64,000 nucleotides of DNA from CAYXXZ01 sp964469165 (GTDB lineage: Bacteria > Pseudomonadota > Gammaproteobacteria > Pseudomonadales > Porticoccaceae). The DNA is taken from NCBI GenBank assembly GCA_964469165.1, contig CAYXXZ010000004.1, forward strand, positions 6,905 through 70,904, written 5' to 3'. The translations under genes and the position numbers were made by a program. The notes beneath the pieces are model-generated. The model worked only from the letters and a program-made list of their open reading frames with translations. It ran no database searches and was not told where the DNA came from. Every line of letters begins with the position of its first letter. The first letter of the stretch is position 1. Positions 1 to 8,370 of the stretch are shown here, piece by piece.

Positions 1-58
1 CGTCTCCCGTTCAACATCTCCCCCTTCCATAACGACTAATTAACCAAAGGGCCACTCA

Positions 59-1021
59 ATGACTGATTACGATGTTTTCAACGGCGATGCCGACGGGATT
101 TGCGCACTGGCGCAGTTGCGCCTGGCCGAGCCACGCGACTCGGTGCTGGTCACCGGCGTCAAGCGGGATATCGACCTGCTGAAGAATGTGAACGCCCGCA
201 ACGGTGACCGCATCACCGTGCTCGACGTGTCCATGGACAAGAATCGCGCCGACCTCGAACGTGTGCTGTCCGAGGGTGCTGCGGTGTTTTATGTGGACCA
301 TCACTTCGCTGGCGACGAGCTGCCCACTTCGCCGGCGCTTACCGCCATCATCAATGAAGCGCCGGATGTGTGCACCAGCCTGCTGGTGGACAGCCATCTC
401 AAGGGCGCCTTTCGCGGCTGGGCCATCGTCGGCGCCTTTGGCGACAACCTGCGCAAGAGCGCGTCGGGCCTGGCCAAAAACACCGCGTACAGCGAGAATC
501 AGCTCCAGCGCCTGGAAGACCTCGGCATCTACATCAACTACAACGGTTACGGCAGCAATCTGCAGGATCTGCATTTCACACCGGAAGACCTGTACCGCAA
601 GGTCAGCCAGCACCGCGACCCACTGGATTTCATAAACAACAGCGGCGGCGACTTCGAAAGACTCGAAACCGGCTACCGAGAGGATATGAAGGCAGCTGCG
701 GACCTGGCTCCCGAAAGCGCGTCCGACAAAACGGCGGTGTTCATCCTGCCGGACGCGCCCTGGGCGCGCCGGGTCAGCGGCGTGTACAGCAACGATCTGG
801 CCAACAACAATCCGTCGCGCGCCCATGCCATCATCACCCCCGGCAAGGACGGCAGCTACGTGGTAAGTGTGCGCGCACCGCTTACCAACAAGACCGGTGC
901 GGTGGATCTGTGCAAGCAGTTTCCCACCGGCGGCGGGCGCGCAGCAGCGGCCGGCATCAACAAGCTTCCCGCCGACATGCTCACTCAGTTCATCGATACG
1001 TTCACCGCGTTTTATCAGTGA
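59..1021 (+). CDS. DHH-family phosphoesterase
   Basis: A 320-residue protein with the layout of DHH/DHHA1 phosphoesterases. The N-terminal metal-binding motif FNGDADG lies at about residues 7-13, a second Asp motif (LDVSMD) at 55-60 and the DHH triad itself at 80-82. Near the C-terminus (about 291-299) is the glycine-rich GGGRAAAAG stretch typical of DHHA1. Such proteins hydrolyse phosphodiester bonds in small substrates such as nanoRNA or cyclic dinucleotides; the substrate here cannot be told from sequence. It lacks RecJ-like extra domains and a signal peptide, so it is probably cytoplasmic. It stands alone ahead of a separately initiated small gene. Confidence 0.85.
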   Translation: MTDYDVFNGDADGICALAQLRLAEPRDSVLVTGVKRDIDLLKNVNARNGDRITVLDVSMDKNRADLERVLSEGAAVFYVDHHFAGDELPTSPALTAIINEAPDVCTSLLVDSHLKGAFRGWAIVGAFGDNLRKSASGLAKNTAYSENQLQRLEDLGIYINYNGYGSNLQDLHFTPEDLYRKVSQHRDPLDFINNSGGDFERLETGYREDMKAAADLAPESASDKTAVFILPDAPWARRVSGVYSNDLANNNPSRAHAIITPGKDGSYVVSVRAPLTNKTGAVDLCKQFPTGGGRAAAAGINKLPADMLTQFIDTFTAFYQ

Positions 1022-1140
1022 AGCCCATGCGCGCCCGGCTCCTGCGCACTGCGTCGGAGCCACCTTCTTTCGGCCGGGACCCGCATCGCGGAGCTATCAG
1101 CCTATAATGGCTGGCATCAGCCATTCACAGGAAGCCATCG

Positions 1141-1392
1141 ATGAGCAATGCCATTCCACGCATGACGAACCTGTTCCTCCAACTCGGCCTGGATGCCGAC
1201 GAAAAGGCCATCGCGCAATTCATCAAAGACCACCAGCTACCCGCGGACATGTATATATTCGAAGCGCCCTACTGGAACGATGCCCAGCGCCAGTTCCTGT
1301 CAGAGCAGATCGCCAATGACGCCGCCTGGGCAGTGATCGTGGATCAATTGAACGAATCCCTGCACGAAGATGCAGTCAAGGCTCGCGACTAG
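1141..1392 (+). CDS. DUF2789 family small protein
   Basis: An 83-residue acidic cytoplasmic protein resembling the DUF2789 family of Pseudomonas-like gammaproteobacteria, whose function is unknown. It contains a predicted helical start (NLFLQLGLDADEKAIAQFI) and the conserved LPADMYIFEAPYWNDAQRQF region in the middle. The start is an ATG preceded by AGGAAGC about 9 bases upstream. The neighbouring genes give no functional hint, and a strong inverted repeat follows its stop codon. Confidence 0.7.
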   Translation: MSNAIPRMTNLFLQLGLDADEKAIAQFIKDHQLPADMYIFEAPYWNDAQRQFLSEQIANDAAWAVIVDQLNESLHEDAVKARD

Positions 1393-1410
1393 GGCCGGCT
1401 CTCCAGCTCT

Positions 1411-1476
1411 CGTAGGAGCGGCCTTGGCCGCGAATCGGACGGGGTAGGTTTGTTCGCGGCCAAGGCCGCTCCTACG
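1411..1476. repeat. REP-like inverted repeat pair
   Basis: Two perfect 24-base arms (1411-1434 and 1453-1476) are inverted around an 18-base spacer. The arm core TAGGAGCGGCCTTGGCCGCG is a common Pseudomonas-type repetitive extragenic palindrome. It lies between the DUF2789 gene and lemA and may also form a strong RNA hairpin. There is no T-run after it, so a canonical terminator is not supported. Confidence 0.85.
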
Positions 1477-1566
1477 TGCTCATGAAACAGCCCTTTGCCA
1501 TGAGCCGAATTGCCCCGCCACGGGAAAGCTCGTATCCTTTCCCGAACACAACGGACTGAAATAAAC

Positions 1567-2142
1567 ATGAATATTTCGACATTCATTGTCTTGGGCATCA
1601 TCGTTCTCGCCGCCGGTTACGCCGTCATCCTCTACAACAATCTGGTGGCGCTGAAACACCGGGTGGCGAAGGCTTGGTCGAACATCGACGTGCTGCTCAA
1701 GCAGCGTCACGACGAATTGCCGAAACTCGTGGAGACCTGCAAGCAGTACATGAATTACGAGCAGGAAACCCTGGAACAGGTCATCCGCGCCCGCAGCCTG
1801 GTGTCCAGCGCGCGCGAAAGCCAGGACATCGAGGCGCTCGGCAAGGCCGAAACGCAATTGCGCGCGGGTCTCGGTCGCCTCTTCGCGCTGGCCGAATCCT
1901 ATCCCGACCTGAAAGCCAACAGCTCCTTCCAGCATCTGCAATCTCGCATCAGCGATCTCGAAGACGCCATCGCCGACCGCCGCGAGCTCTACAACGAGGC
2001 CGTCAATCTCAACAACATCCGTATCGAACAATTTCCGGATCTGTTGATTGCCCGCATGTTCGCCTTCAAGCCGTTCACCCTGCTGGTCTTCAGCGAAGAG
2101 GAAAAAGCCGACGTCGATCTCGGCCAGCTCTTCAAGCGCTGA
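1567..2142 (+). CDS. lemA: LemA family membrane protein
   Basis: A 191-residue LemA-family protein. Residues 4-22 form one N-terminal membrane helix, followed by a long helical domain with the family pattern VALKHRVAKAWSNIDVLLKQRHDELPKLV and, later, ISDLEDAIADRRELYNEAVNLNN. The ATG at 1567 is preferred over an upstream in-frame start at 1510, because the family begins directly with the hydrophobic helix. LemA proteins are inner-membrane proteins of poorly known role. The next gene begins 5 bases after this stop and encodes a GIDE-domain protein, so the pair is probably one operon. Confidence 0.88.
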   Translation: MNISTFIVLGIIVLAAGYAVILYNNLVALKHRVAKAWSNIDVLLKQRHDELPKLVETCKQYMNYEQETLEQVIRARSLVSSARESQDIEALGKAETQLRAGLGRLFALAESYPDLKANSSFQHLQSRISDLEDAIADRRELYNEAVNLNNIRIEQFPDLLIARMFAFKPFTLLVFSEEEKADVDLGQLFKR

Positions 2143-2147
2143 CCGCC

Positions 2148-3095
2148 ATGACGGAATTTTTCTGTCAGCCCTGCATTGCGCAGATGCCCGCCGAGAAATT
2201 CTGGCTGTTTCTTATCGTCGCCGCCGCCGTTGCGCTGTCCACCCTGTCTGCGGCACGCACCAACATCATCCGCGCCCGTCTGGTGGAGGACATGCCAACC
2301 TCCCGCATCCGCTCGGCGAGCCAGGGTTACGTCGAACTGATGGGTCTCGCCATCGCCAGGGCCGGGCTATTGAGCGCGCCGCTGAGTGCGCGCCCCTGCC
2401 TGTGGTGGCAGTACCGCATCGAGCGCTACCGCAAGAGCGGCAAGTCGCATTCCTGGGTGACGGTGGACAAGGGCGCCAGTAGCACGCCATTTTTCATCGA
2501 CGACGGCACCGGCGTGTGCCGCATCGAACCCGAGGGCGCGGAAATATCCTGCCTCCACCGCAAGCAGTGGTACGGCAGCAGCCGTCTGCCGGCGGGCGCG
2601 ACACCCAGTCCCCGGACATCGCTCATCCACCGTCTCGGCGCCATGTCCGGCCGCTACCGCTACACGGAACATCTGATCCGCGACGGCGACCCCATCTATC
2701 TGCTCGGCCATTTTGAAAGCGACGCCAGTGGTCGCCGGGTGCTGACCCTGGATCAGATCGCGGGGCAGCTGATCCGCACCTGGAAGGCCGACTACAGCGA
2801 GTTCCTGGTGCGCTTCGACAGCGACGGCAATGGTGTTCTCGACGAGCAGGAATGGCAAAACGCACAGGCCGAAGCTGCGCGGGCAGCGCGCGAACATCAA
2901 GCGCAAGCCCGCACAGCAATACCGGAGCATGTGGTGAGAAAGCCCCAGGCGCGGGGGCTTCCCTATCTGATCGGCAGCCACGGCCAGGAAGCGCTCAGCC
3001 GCAAATTTCGCCGCAAAGCGTTTTTCTGTTGCACAGGATTTCTCGCCAGCGGCGCCATGGCCACCTGGATGATCAGCAGTCGCTTTGTGGTTTAG
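2148..3095 (+). CDS. GIDE-domain membrane protein with EF-hand-like loop
   Basis: A 315-residue protein with a hydrophobic N-terminal segment (about 16-34), a central region matching the bacterial GIDE (E3 ligase-like) domain (LSARPCLWWQYRIERY through FFIDDGTGVCRIEPEGAE), and a C-terminal hydrophobic segment (about 288-310). At about 223-236 it has the sequence DSDGNGVLDEQEW, a textbook EF-hand calcium loop (D-x-D-x-N-x-V-x-x-x-E). Bacterial GIDE proteins often neighbour LemA, as here, and are thought to act at the membrane. Ubiquitin ligase activity is not implied, since there is no RING domain. The start is the ATG 5 bases after lemA. Confidence 0.8.
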   Translation: MTEFFCQPCIAQMPAEKFWLFLIVAAAVALSTLSAARTNIIRARLVEDMPTSRIRSASQGYVELMGLAIARAGLLSAPLSARPCLWWQYRIERYRKSGKSHSWVTVDKGASSTPFFIDDGTGVCRIEPEGAEISCLHRKQWYGSSRLPAGATPSPRTSLIHRLGAMSGRYRYTEHLIRDGDPIYLLGHFESDASGRRVLTLDQIAGQLIRTWKADYSEFLVRFDSDGNGVLDEQEWQNAQAEAARAAREHQAQARTAIPEHVVRKPQARGLPYLIGSHGQEALSRKFRRKAFFCCTGFLASGAMATWMISSRFVV

Positions 3096-3139
3096 CGGCA
3101 GCCTTGGAGAGCTGGTGGCAGCCTTGCAGATCTTTTATC

Positions 3140-3320
3140 AGCTGTAAGCTGTAAGCTCTAAGTTGAACTCTGGGAGAACTCAGTTCTTGCAGAGCTTCTG
3201 CTTACACATAAATCAGAAATTTGGGCTACGGCCTGTCATTGGGCTGCAAGCTACAAGTTAAACGCGGGTAGAACGCAGTTCTTCCAGGGCTCCAGCTTAA
3301 AGCTTATGGCTTACAGCTCT
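3140..3320. repeat. Interspersed AGCTTAAAGC-type repeat, two partial copies
   Basis: Two related stretches (about 3140-3207 and 3205-3320) carry the words AGCTGTAAGCTCTAAGTT, GAACTCAGTTCTT and CTTAAAGCTTATGGCTTACA. Similar copies lie at 4580-4702 and 59811-59887. Their ends are loosely inverted (AGCTGTAAG / CTTACAGCT). The element fills the gap between the convergent GIDE gene and the lipoprotein gene. No gene was found in it. Confidence 0.75.
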
Positions 3321-3321
3321 C

Positions 3322-3747
3322 TCAATCACCGCCGTGCAGTTTTTTCCACACATCCACGGTGTCCTTGGTTTCGCGGGGTGCGGGTCCGTGGTTTTCAACC
3401 GCCAGTGAAGAGCCGGTGTCCTCGATGCGGTTGATGGTCATCTGCGCGTCCCTGTCCCAGGGAATGGCCTGCTGCAGGGACTGTGGTTTGGGCGCCACCT
3501 GCTGAGGCACTGGTGGTTCCTTGCCGTCGGGAATCACGAGGGTTTCGTAGATTTCGTCATCCACCGGCTTGCCGTTGCGCATACGGCGCTTTTCGCACTG
3601 CTGGCTGCCATCTTCGAGTTTGGTGCAGAACCAGTTGATGGTCACCTCGCCGCTATCGCGCGCCCCCCATGGTGCTGGCACGGACAAGCCGCCGCAGCCC
3701 GCCAGCACAAGACAACTCGCCACCACCAGTGCAAACAGCTTTGCCAT
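3322..3747 (-). CDS. Small lipoprotein, function unknown
   Basis: A 141-residue protein with a clear lipoprotein signal peptide: a Lys near the N-terminus, a hydrophobic core (LFALVVASCLVL) and the lipobox LAGC ending at residue 18. The mature part is hydrophilic and rich in Pro and Gln, with one CTK...CEK cysteine pair. Residue +2 after the lipid-bearing Cys is Gly, so an outer-membrane destination is possible. I recognise no family. It lies 3 bases after the DUF4404 gene on the same strand, so the two are probably co-transcribed. Confidence 0.7.
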   Translation of the reverse strand: MAKLFALVVASCLVLAGCGGLSVPAPWGARDSGEVTINWFCTKLEDGSQQCEKRRMRNGKPVDDEIYETLVIPDGKEPPVPQQVAPKPQSLQQAIPWDRDAQMTINRIEDTGSSLAVENHGPAPRETKDTVDVWKKLHGGD

Positions 3748-3750
3748 CGT

Positions 3751-4020
3751 TCAGATACCCAGCCTGCCGAGCACGTCCATGATGTCGCGCATGATGCCCG
3801 CCAGACGCGGATGCTTGGCCTCGAAGCCCACTGCCTGATCCTCGATCTGCTCGCGCAGGGTGTCGGGATCGATGTCATCCAGCTCTTCGCCCTGGGATAT
3901 CCGCACGATATCCGTCATCAGGCGGCCGAGCTTGTCGCGGTCCAGGGGCTCCTGATGAATCGCCGCCTCCATCCGCTCATGCAGCTCCATGAGCTCCTTG
4001 CGAAGTTCCTGCTTATCCAT
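3751..4020 (-). CDS. DUF4404 family protein
   Basis: An 89-residue, highly charged, helix-rich protein. It begins MDKQELRKELMELHERMEAA and ends HPRLAGIMRDIMDVLGRLGI, which fits the DUF4404 family of small Pseudomonas-type proteins of unknown role. There are no Cys residues and no signal peptide. The ATG is preceded by GAGGTAG about 9 bases upstream. It is the first gene of a two-gene unit with the lipoprotein. Confidence 0.7.
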   Translation of the reverse strand: MDKQELRKELMELHERMEAAIHQEPLDRDKLGRLMTDIVRISQGEELDDIDPDTLREQIEDQAVGFEAKHPRLAGIMRDIMDVLGRLGI

Positions 4021-4173
4021 GGAAAACTACCTCTCGTACCTATGACTCTTTGGATATCCCGACAATGTGCAACGCCGCTCGGGTTTCCGCACATTCCCAA
4101 AAGCAAAGCAAGACCGCTATTTTACGGAGATTGATGGCCTGCACTCAATCCACCCGCACGGTATCCGCTCGCC

Positions 4174-4542
4174 TCAGCCCTGCCCCCGGAAGGACACGAA
4201 GGTATTCAGGTCGAAATAGTCGCGCCAGGCTTTGATCTTGCCGTTTTCCAGCTCGAAGATGCCCATCACCGGCAGATCCAGTACACGTCCGTCGAGGCGG
4301 AAGGTATCCACCCGCTCATTCATGACGATATTGCCGTTTTCAGCAGAGTGCAGCGTTACCAGGTCGAGTACCTCCAGATCCGATTCTCTTTCGAGAAAAT
4401 CCTTCACCGCGGCCTTGCCGCGCAAGGGCTCCATGGGGATATTGTGGTAGAAAATGTCGTCGGTCATCAGATTGAGCGCCTCACCCACTTCGTTGTGATG
4501 GAGCGCGGCAAGAAAACGGTTGACGATATCGGTATTGCTCAT
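4174..4542 (-). CDS. SnoaL-like / NTF2-fold protein (limonene epoxide hydrolase-like)
   Basis: A 122-residue protein with the NTF2-like layout of the SnoaL/limonene-1,2-epoxide hydrolase group. It has an N-terminal helix (DIVNRFLAALHHNEVGEALNL), then MTDDIFYHNIPMEPLRGK, a central strand with RVDTFRLDGRVLDLPVMGIFEL and the terminal motif GKIKAWRDYFD. The motifs RVD and WRDYFD resemble the Arg and Asp of the hydrolase active site, but many family members have other roles, so the reaction is not assigned. It stands alone, flanked by repeats. Confidence 0.72.
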   Translation of the reverse strand: MSNTDIVNRFLAALHHNEVGEALNLMTDDIFYHNIPMEPLRGKAAVKDFLERESDLEVLDLVTLHSAENGNIVMNERVDTFRLDGRVLDLPVMGIFELENGKIKAWRDYFDLNTFVSFRGQG

Positions 4543-4579
4543 GGTGTCCTCGTTTCATGTTAGTCGGAATTCGATAGTT

Positions 4580-4702
4580 ACACATAACTCAAAAATTTCG
4601 GCGACGGCTGGTAATTGAGCTATAAGCTGTAAGCTCTAAGTTAAACGCTGGCAGAACTCAGTTCTTACAGTGTTCCTGCTTAAAGCTTATGGCTTACAGC
4701 TC
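4580..4702. repeat. Second copy of the AGCTTAAAGC-type repeat
   Basis: About 120 bases closely resembling 3205-3320, in the same order: CACATAACTCAAAAATTTCG, a TGTAAGCTCTAAGTTAAACG stretch, GAACTCAGTTCTTACAG and CTTAAAGCTTATGGCTTACA. It lies upstream of the NTF2-fold gene and downstream of the enoyl-CoA isomerase-like gene. It looks like a dispersed non-coding element. Confidence 0.75.
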
Positions 4703-4805
4703 GCCCTGCATCCGCACGGCTGTAGCCTACATTTCTGGATAATGTCTAGAGTCTGTGGGCAAAGCGCCGCAACGGCGTCGTCTCGCAGAGCCTCCGCCAA
4801 AGCCG

Positions 4806-5588
4806 TCACTTGCCGGCCTTGGTAACGAAGCGGCGCACGTTTTCCACGTAGTCGTCCTCCCTGACGCAGGCACCCACATCCAGCGACTCCTGAACCGCGT
4901 ATTCGGCCAGGGTCTGGCGATGCGCCGAGTTCATCAGCGCCTTGGTGCGGGCGAGTGCCACTCGCGGCATGGCGGCAAGTTTTTTCACCAATTCCTCGGT
5001 GCGTTGCTCCAGTTCGTCGTCCGGCACCACCCAGTTCACCAGCCCCAGTTCGAGGGCGGTGTGGGCATCCATCGGCTCGCCGAGAAAACCATACTGTTTG
5101 GCGCGCTTGATACCGAAATGGCGCACGAAATTGTAGGCGGCGCAGGAATCGGGGATGGCGCCGATCTTGATCTGTGCGGCGTGAATGCGCGCGGTTTCCG
5201 AGGCGATCGCGAGATCGGCCGCGGCCACCAGCGACATGCCACCCCCTGCCGCGACGCCGCGCAGGCTCACCACCACTGGCTGGGGAATGCGCTCCAGCAC
5301 GGCGAACAGATGGAAGTTGGTGTCGTCGGCATTCTTCATCCAGTGTGTGGCACGCTCCTCGGCTGTCATGTCGAGAGTGGTGGAAAACTCACGCACATCG
5401 CCACCACTGCAGAAATGTTGACCAGCCCCGGTTATCAACACGCAGCGCACGGCGGGGTCGTGTTCCACCTGGCGCACCAGATCGCCCAGGCCGGGCCACA
5501 TCTCGGAGCGCATGGCATTCATGACCTCCGGGCGGTTGATGGTGATTCGGGCCACGCCATCGCGAATGTCCATCGAGAGTTCCGTCAT
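4806..5588 (-). CDS. Enoyl-CoA hydratase/isomerase family protein
   Basis: A 260-residue crotonase-fold protein. The oxyanion-hole segments are seen as AGQHFCSGGDVREF and LRGVAAGGGMSLVAAADLAIA. In the active-site region the sequence is AAQIKIGAIPDSCAAY: the first catalytic Glu of true hydratases is Gln, and an IPDS motif carries an Asp like that of PaaG-type isomerases. An isomerase role is therefore more likely than a simple hydratase. The ATG at 5588 is chosen over an upstream in-frame start because family members begin just before the first beta strand (SMDIRDGVARITINRPEVMNA). It is divergent from the VOC gene, 91 bases away. Confidence 0.85.
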   Translation of the reverse strand: MTELSMDIRDGVARITINRPEVMNAMRSEMWPGLGDLVRQVEHDPAVRCVLITGAGQHFCSGGDVREFSTTLDMTAEERATHWMKNADDTNFHLFAVLERIPQPVVVSLRGVAAGGGMSLVAAADLAIASETARIHAAQIKIGAIPDSCAAYNFVRHFGIKRAKQYGFLGEPMDAHTALELGLVNWVVPDDELEQRTEELVKKLAAMPRVALARTKALMNSAHRQTLAEYAVQESLDVGACVREDDYVENVRRFVTKAGK

Positions 5589-5679
5589 TGTTATATCGCC
5601 TTTTTTTTCGCAGTATCGGGACAGGCAAAGGTAACATAAAATCCCCGAACCTGTCGGGAACAATCCTCTGGAGAGCCCC

Positions 5680-6093
5680 ATGTCCCCCTACCTTACCCTT
5701 ATCACGCTCGGCGTGGATGATCTCGAACGCGCGCTGCGCTTCTATCGCGATGGCCTCGGCCTGACCAGCGACGGCATCGTCGGTCGCGAATTCGAACATG
5801 GCGCCGTCGCCTTTCTCGACCTGCAGCCCGGTCTGCGCCTGGCGCTGTGGCCGCGCGCCAGCATCGCCCACGACAGCGGCCTGCGCCAGGGCCCGGCGAG
5901 CGCCACGGAAATGACGCTCGGCCACAACGTGCCGTCCCGCGAAGCGGTGGATCAGCTGATGGCCGAGGCGCACGCCGCCGGGGCGACCATCGTCAAGCCC
6001 GCCCACGACACCTTCTGGGGCGGCTACGCAGGTTATTTCCAGGACCCCGACGGCCATCTCTGGGAAGCCGTGTGGAATCCCGCCTGGTCTTGA
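5680..6093 (+). CDS. VOC (glyoxalase/bleomycin resistance-like) protein
   Basis: A 137-residue VOC-superfamily protein with two beta-alpha-beta-beta-beta repeats. The first starts LTLITLGVDDLERALRFYRDGLGL and the second contains DTFWGGYAGYFQDPDGHLWEAVWNP. The DPDGHLWE box is the usual C-terminal signature, with a metal-binding His and Glu. Substrate is unknown. GGAGAG lies about 7 bases before the ATG. The next gene starts 20 bases downstream on the same strand. Confidence 0.85.
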   Translation: MSPYLTLITLGVDDLERALRFYRDGLGLTSDGIVGREFEHGAVAFLDLQPGLRLALWPRASIAHDSGLRQGPASATEMTLGHNVPSREAVDQLMAEAHAAGATIVKPAHDTFWGGYAGYFQDPDGHLWEAVWNPAWS

Positions 6094-6113
6094 CACCTGA
6101 TGGAGCACCGTCC

Positions 6114-6467
6114 GTGAACCCTGTCGTCACCGCCGTGCTGTTGCTCATCTGCAGCAACGTATTCATGACCTTCGCCTGGTACGCCCACCTGAAGGAGCTC
6201 AACAACAAGCCCTGGCTCATCGCCGCCCTGATAAGCTGGGGTATCGCTCTTTTCGAGTACCTGCTGCAGGTGCCCGCCAACCGCATCGGCTATACGGTGC
6301 TCGGCATCGGCGAACTCAAGGTGATTCAGGAAGTGATCACCCTGAGCCTGTTCGTGCCCTTCGCCATCTTTTATATGAAGGAACCGCTGCGCCTCGATTA
6401 CCTGTGGGCCGGGCTTTGCCTGGTGGGCGCGGTCTACTTCATGTTCCGTGAGCGCCTGGGTGGCTGA
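6114..6467 (+). CDS. DUF486 (DMT-type) small membrane protein
   Basis: A 117-residue integral membrane protein with four predicted helices, matching DUF486 in the drug/metabolite transporter superfamily. Characteristic parts are NVFMTFAWYAHLK, SWGIALFEYLLQVPANRIGY and ITLSLFVPFAIFYMKEPLRLDYLWAGLCL. The start is a GTG at 6114: no ATG in this frame precedes the first helix, and family members begin about here. Function is unknown. Confidence 0.8.
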   Translation: MNPVVTAVLLLICSNVFMTFAWYAHLKELNNKPWLIAALISWGIALFEYLLQVPANRIGYTVLGIGELKVIQEVITLSLFVPFAIFYMKEPLRLDYLWAGLCLVGAVYFMFRERLGG

Positions 6468-6578
6468 GCGTCCCTTCCCGCGACCACCAAAAAAGTGAGG
6501 AACTGATTCCCGAAAGAAGGATCACACGCAAGACATTTGCTGAATGTCTTTCGGATAGATCTGGAAGGACGCACAACA

Positions 6579-7043
6579 ATGAACGCGACGTACAAAACAC
6601 TGGGCCATCTGCTCGATAATGCCGTCGACAGCCATCGCGAGGCTGCCCGTTTCTATGTATCGCTGTCCGCCGAAGCCAGCGATCCGCGCTGCCGGATGCT
6701 CCTCGAAGACATGGCGAGCTACGAGTTTCGCATGGCCAGGCTGACACACGAGTTCGTCCGGCAGGCGCCCCCTGTGGCACTCGATACCTACATGCAATAC
6801 ACCACCGAGGAATCACCACCGGAGCTCATCCGCGAGCAAGCAGCTTCCCTCGACGGTCTGGCGCTCAAGCAGGTCAGCCTGCTGGGGCAGAATCTGCACG
6901 AATACCACGTAAACCTCATGGAAGTCGCCAGGCGCGAAGTCGGCGGGCAGGATGCCATCCAGTTGCTGGACAATCTGCTGCAACTGGAAAAAGCAGAAAG
7001 CCGCTCCTTCGCTCTCAAGGTCGCTTCCGCCTATGAAATATGA
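6579..7043 (+). CDS. Ferritin-like / rubrerythrin-like four-helix protein
   Basis: A 154-residue helical protein that looks like a ferritin-like domain protein, with helices containing HREAARFYVSLSAEA, RCRMLLEDMASYEFRMARLTHEF and NLLQLEKAESRSFALKV. Only part of the usual Glu/His di-iron ligand pattern is evident, so metal binding is uncertain. AAGGA lies about 8 bases before the ATG. The egtB start codon lies inside its final codons (11-base overlap), which places it in the ergothioneine operon. Its link to that pathway is inferred only from position. Confidence 0.65.
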   Translation: MNATYKTLGHLLDNAVDSHREAARFYVSLSAEASDPRCRMLLEDMASYEFRMARLTHEFVRQAPPVALDTYMQYTTEESPPELIREQAASLDGLALKQVSLLGQNLHEYHVNLMEVARREVGGQDAIQLLDNLLQLEKAESRSFALKVASAYEI

Positions 7044-8364
7044 CAACAGCAGCCAGGTGGCATCCTGGGCCGACGACACGCTAGCGCAAGAGCATCTGGT
7101 AACTCTGTTTCCCGACTCGTCGCTCGGCATTGAATTCCAGCGGGTAAGGCGAAATTCCCTCGCCCTCTGCGAGCCTCTGGAGATCGAGGATTACGGCCTG
7201 CAGGGCATGGCGAATACCAGCCCTCCCAAGTGGCATCTGGCCCACACCACCTGGTTTTTCGAAACCTTCGTACTGCTCCCGTACCGGCCCGGCTACCGGC
7301 CCTGGCACCCGGCTTTTGAGCATCTGTTCAACTCCTACTACAACGGCATCGGCACGCCCTTCAACAGACCGCAGCGCGGGCTGCTGTCGCGCCCCACCGT
7401 CGCCGAGGTGCTGCGCTACCGCGCCGCCATCGATGAGCAGATACTCGCGCTGATTGCTGACAACGGCACCGCCAACAGTGACATGCATGCCCGCATCGAA
7501 CTGGGCCTGCACCACGAGCGCCAGCATCAGGAGCTGCTGCTCACCGATCTCAAGTACAGTTTCAGTCTCAACCCGCTCAAACCGGCGTACCACACCCCTG
7601 CCGTTGCCGAGAAAATGTCGACCACGGACGACGCCTATCCATGGCGCGCCTTTGAGGGCGGACTGGTCGACATAGGCGCCAGCGGCAGCAACGGTTTTGC
7701 CTTCGACAACGAAATGCCGCGCCATCAGCAATATCTGGCGCCCTACGCCCTCGCCCAGCGCCCGGTCAGCAATGGTGATTTTCTCGCCTTTCTCGAGGAC
7801 GGCGGCTATCGCCGCGCCGAGTTCTGGCTTGCCGACGGCTGGGAGCTGATCCAGCGCGAAAATCTCAGCGCATCGCTTTATTGGCGCCATGCAGAGGATG
7901 GCTGGCACCAGTTCACCCTGGGCGGCGAGCGTGCGCTGGTCGCGGAGGAAACCGCCTGCCACCTCAGTTACTACGAAGCGGATGCCTACGCGCGCTGGAT
8001 CGGTGCGCGTTTGCCGACGGAGGCGGAATGGGAATACGCCGCGCGCAATCAGGCAGTGGCAGGCAATTTTGCGGCACAGGGGCTGTTTCATCCGCGTCAG
8101 GCCGGTTCCGACGGCAACCGCCTTGCACAGCTGTTTGGCGACGTCTGGGAGTGGACCGCCAGCAGCTATTCCCCCTACCCCGGCTATCAACCCGCGGCGG
8201 GCGCCATAGGAGAATACAACGGCAAATTCATGAGCAATCAGATGGTGCTGCGCGGCGGTTCCTGCGTCAGCGATGCCGCACATATCCGCGCCACCTATCG
8301 CAATTTTTTCTATCCCGCCGACCGCTGGCAATTTTCCGGAGCGCGATTGGCTCGCTCTCTCTAG
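7033..8364 (+). CDS. egtB: Ergothioneine biosynthesis sulfoxide synthase EgtB
   Basis: A 443-residue protein with the two EgtB domains. The N-terminal DinB-like helical domain carries the iron ligands: WHLAH around residue 68-71 and HHERQH at 160-165, the H-x3-H pair. The C-terminal formylglycine-generating-enzyme-like domain has RLPTEAEWEYAA, GDVWEWTASSY and VLRGGSC. EgtB is a non-haem iron enzyme that joins a thiol (gamma-glutamylcysteine or cysteine) and hercynine with oxygen. The ATG at 7033 overlaps the ferritin-like gene and matches the family's N-terminus. EgtD follows 180 bases downstream, after a repeat element. Confidence 0.93.
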   Translation: MKYDNSSQVASWADDTLAQEHLVTLFPDSSLGIEFQRVRRNSLALCEPLEIEDYGLQGMANTSPPKWHLAHTTWFFETFVLLPYRPGYRPWHPAFEHLFNSYYNGIGTPFNRPQRGLLSRPTVAEVLRYRAAIDEQILALIADNGTANSDMHARIELGLHHERQHQELLLTDLKYSFSLNPLKPAYHTPAVAEKMSTTDDAYPWRAFEGGLVDIGASGSNGFAFDNEMPRHQQYLAPYALAQRPVSNGDFLAFLEDGGYRRAEFWLADGWELIQRENLSASLYWRHAEDGWHQFTLGGERALVAEETACHLSYYEADAYARWIGARLPTEAEWEYAARNQAVAGNFAAQGLFHPRQAGSDGNRLAQLFGDVWEWTASSYSPYPGYQPAAGAIGEYNGKFMSNQMVLRGGSCVSDAAHIRATYRNFFYPADRWQFSGARLARSL

Positions 8365-8370
8365 AAATTT

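Noticed and set aside
4755..5639. A 294-residue plus-strand frame opposite the enoyl-CoA isomerase-like gene.
   Set aside because: Antisense shadow with no recognisable domain; the minus strand has the crotonase motifs.
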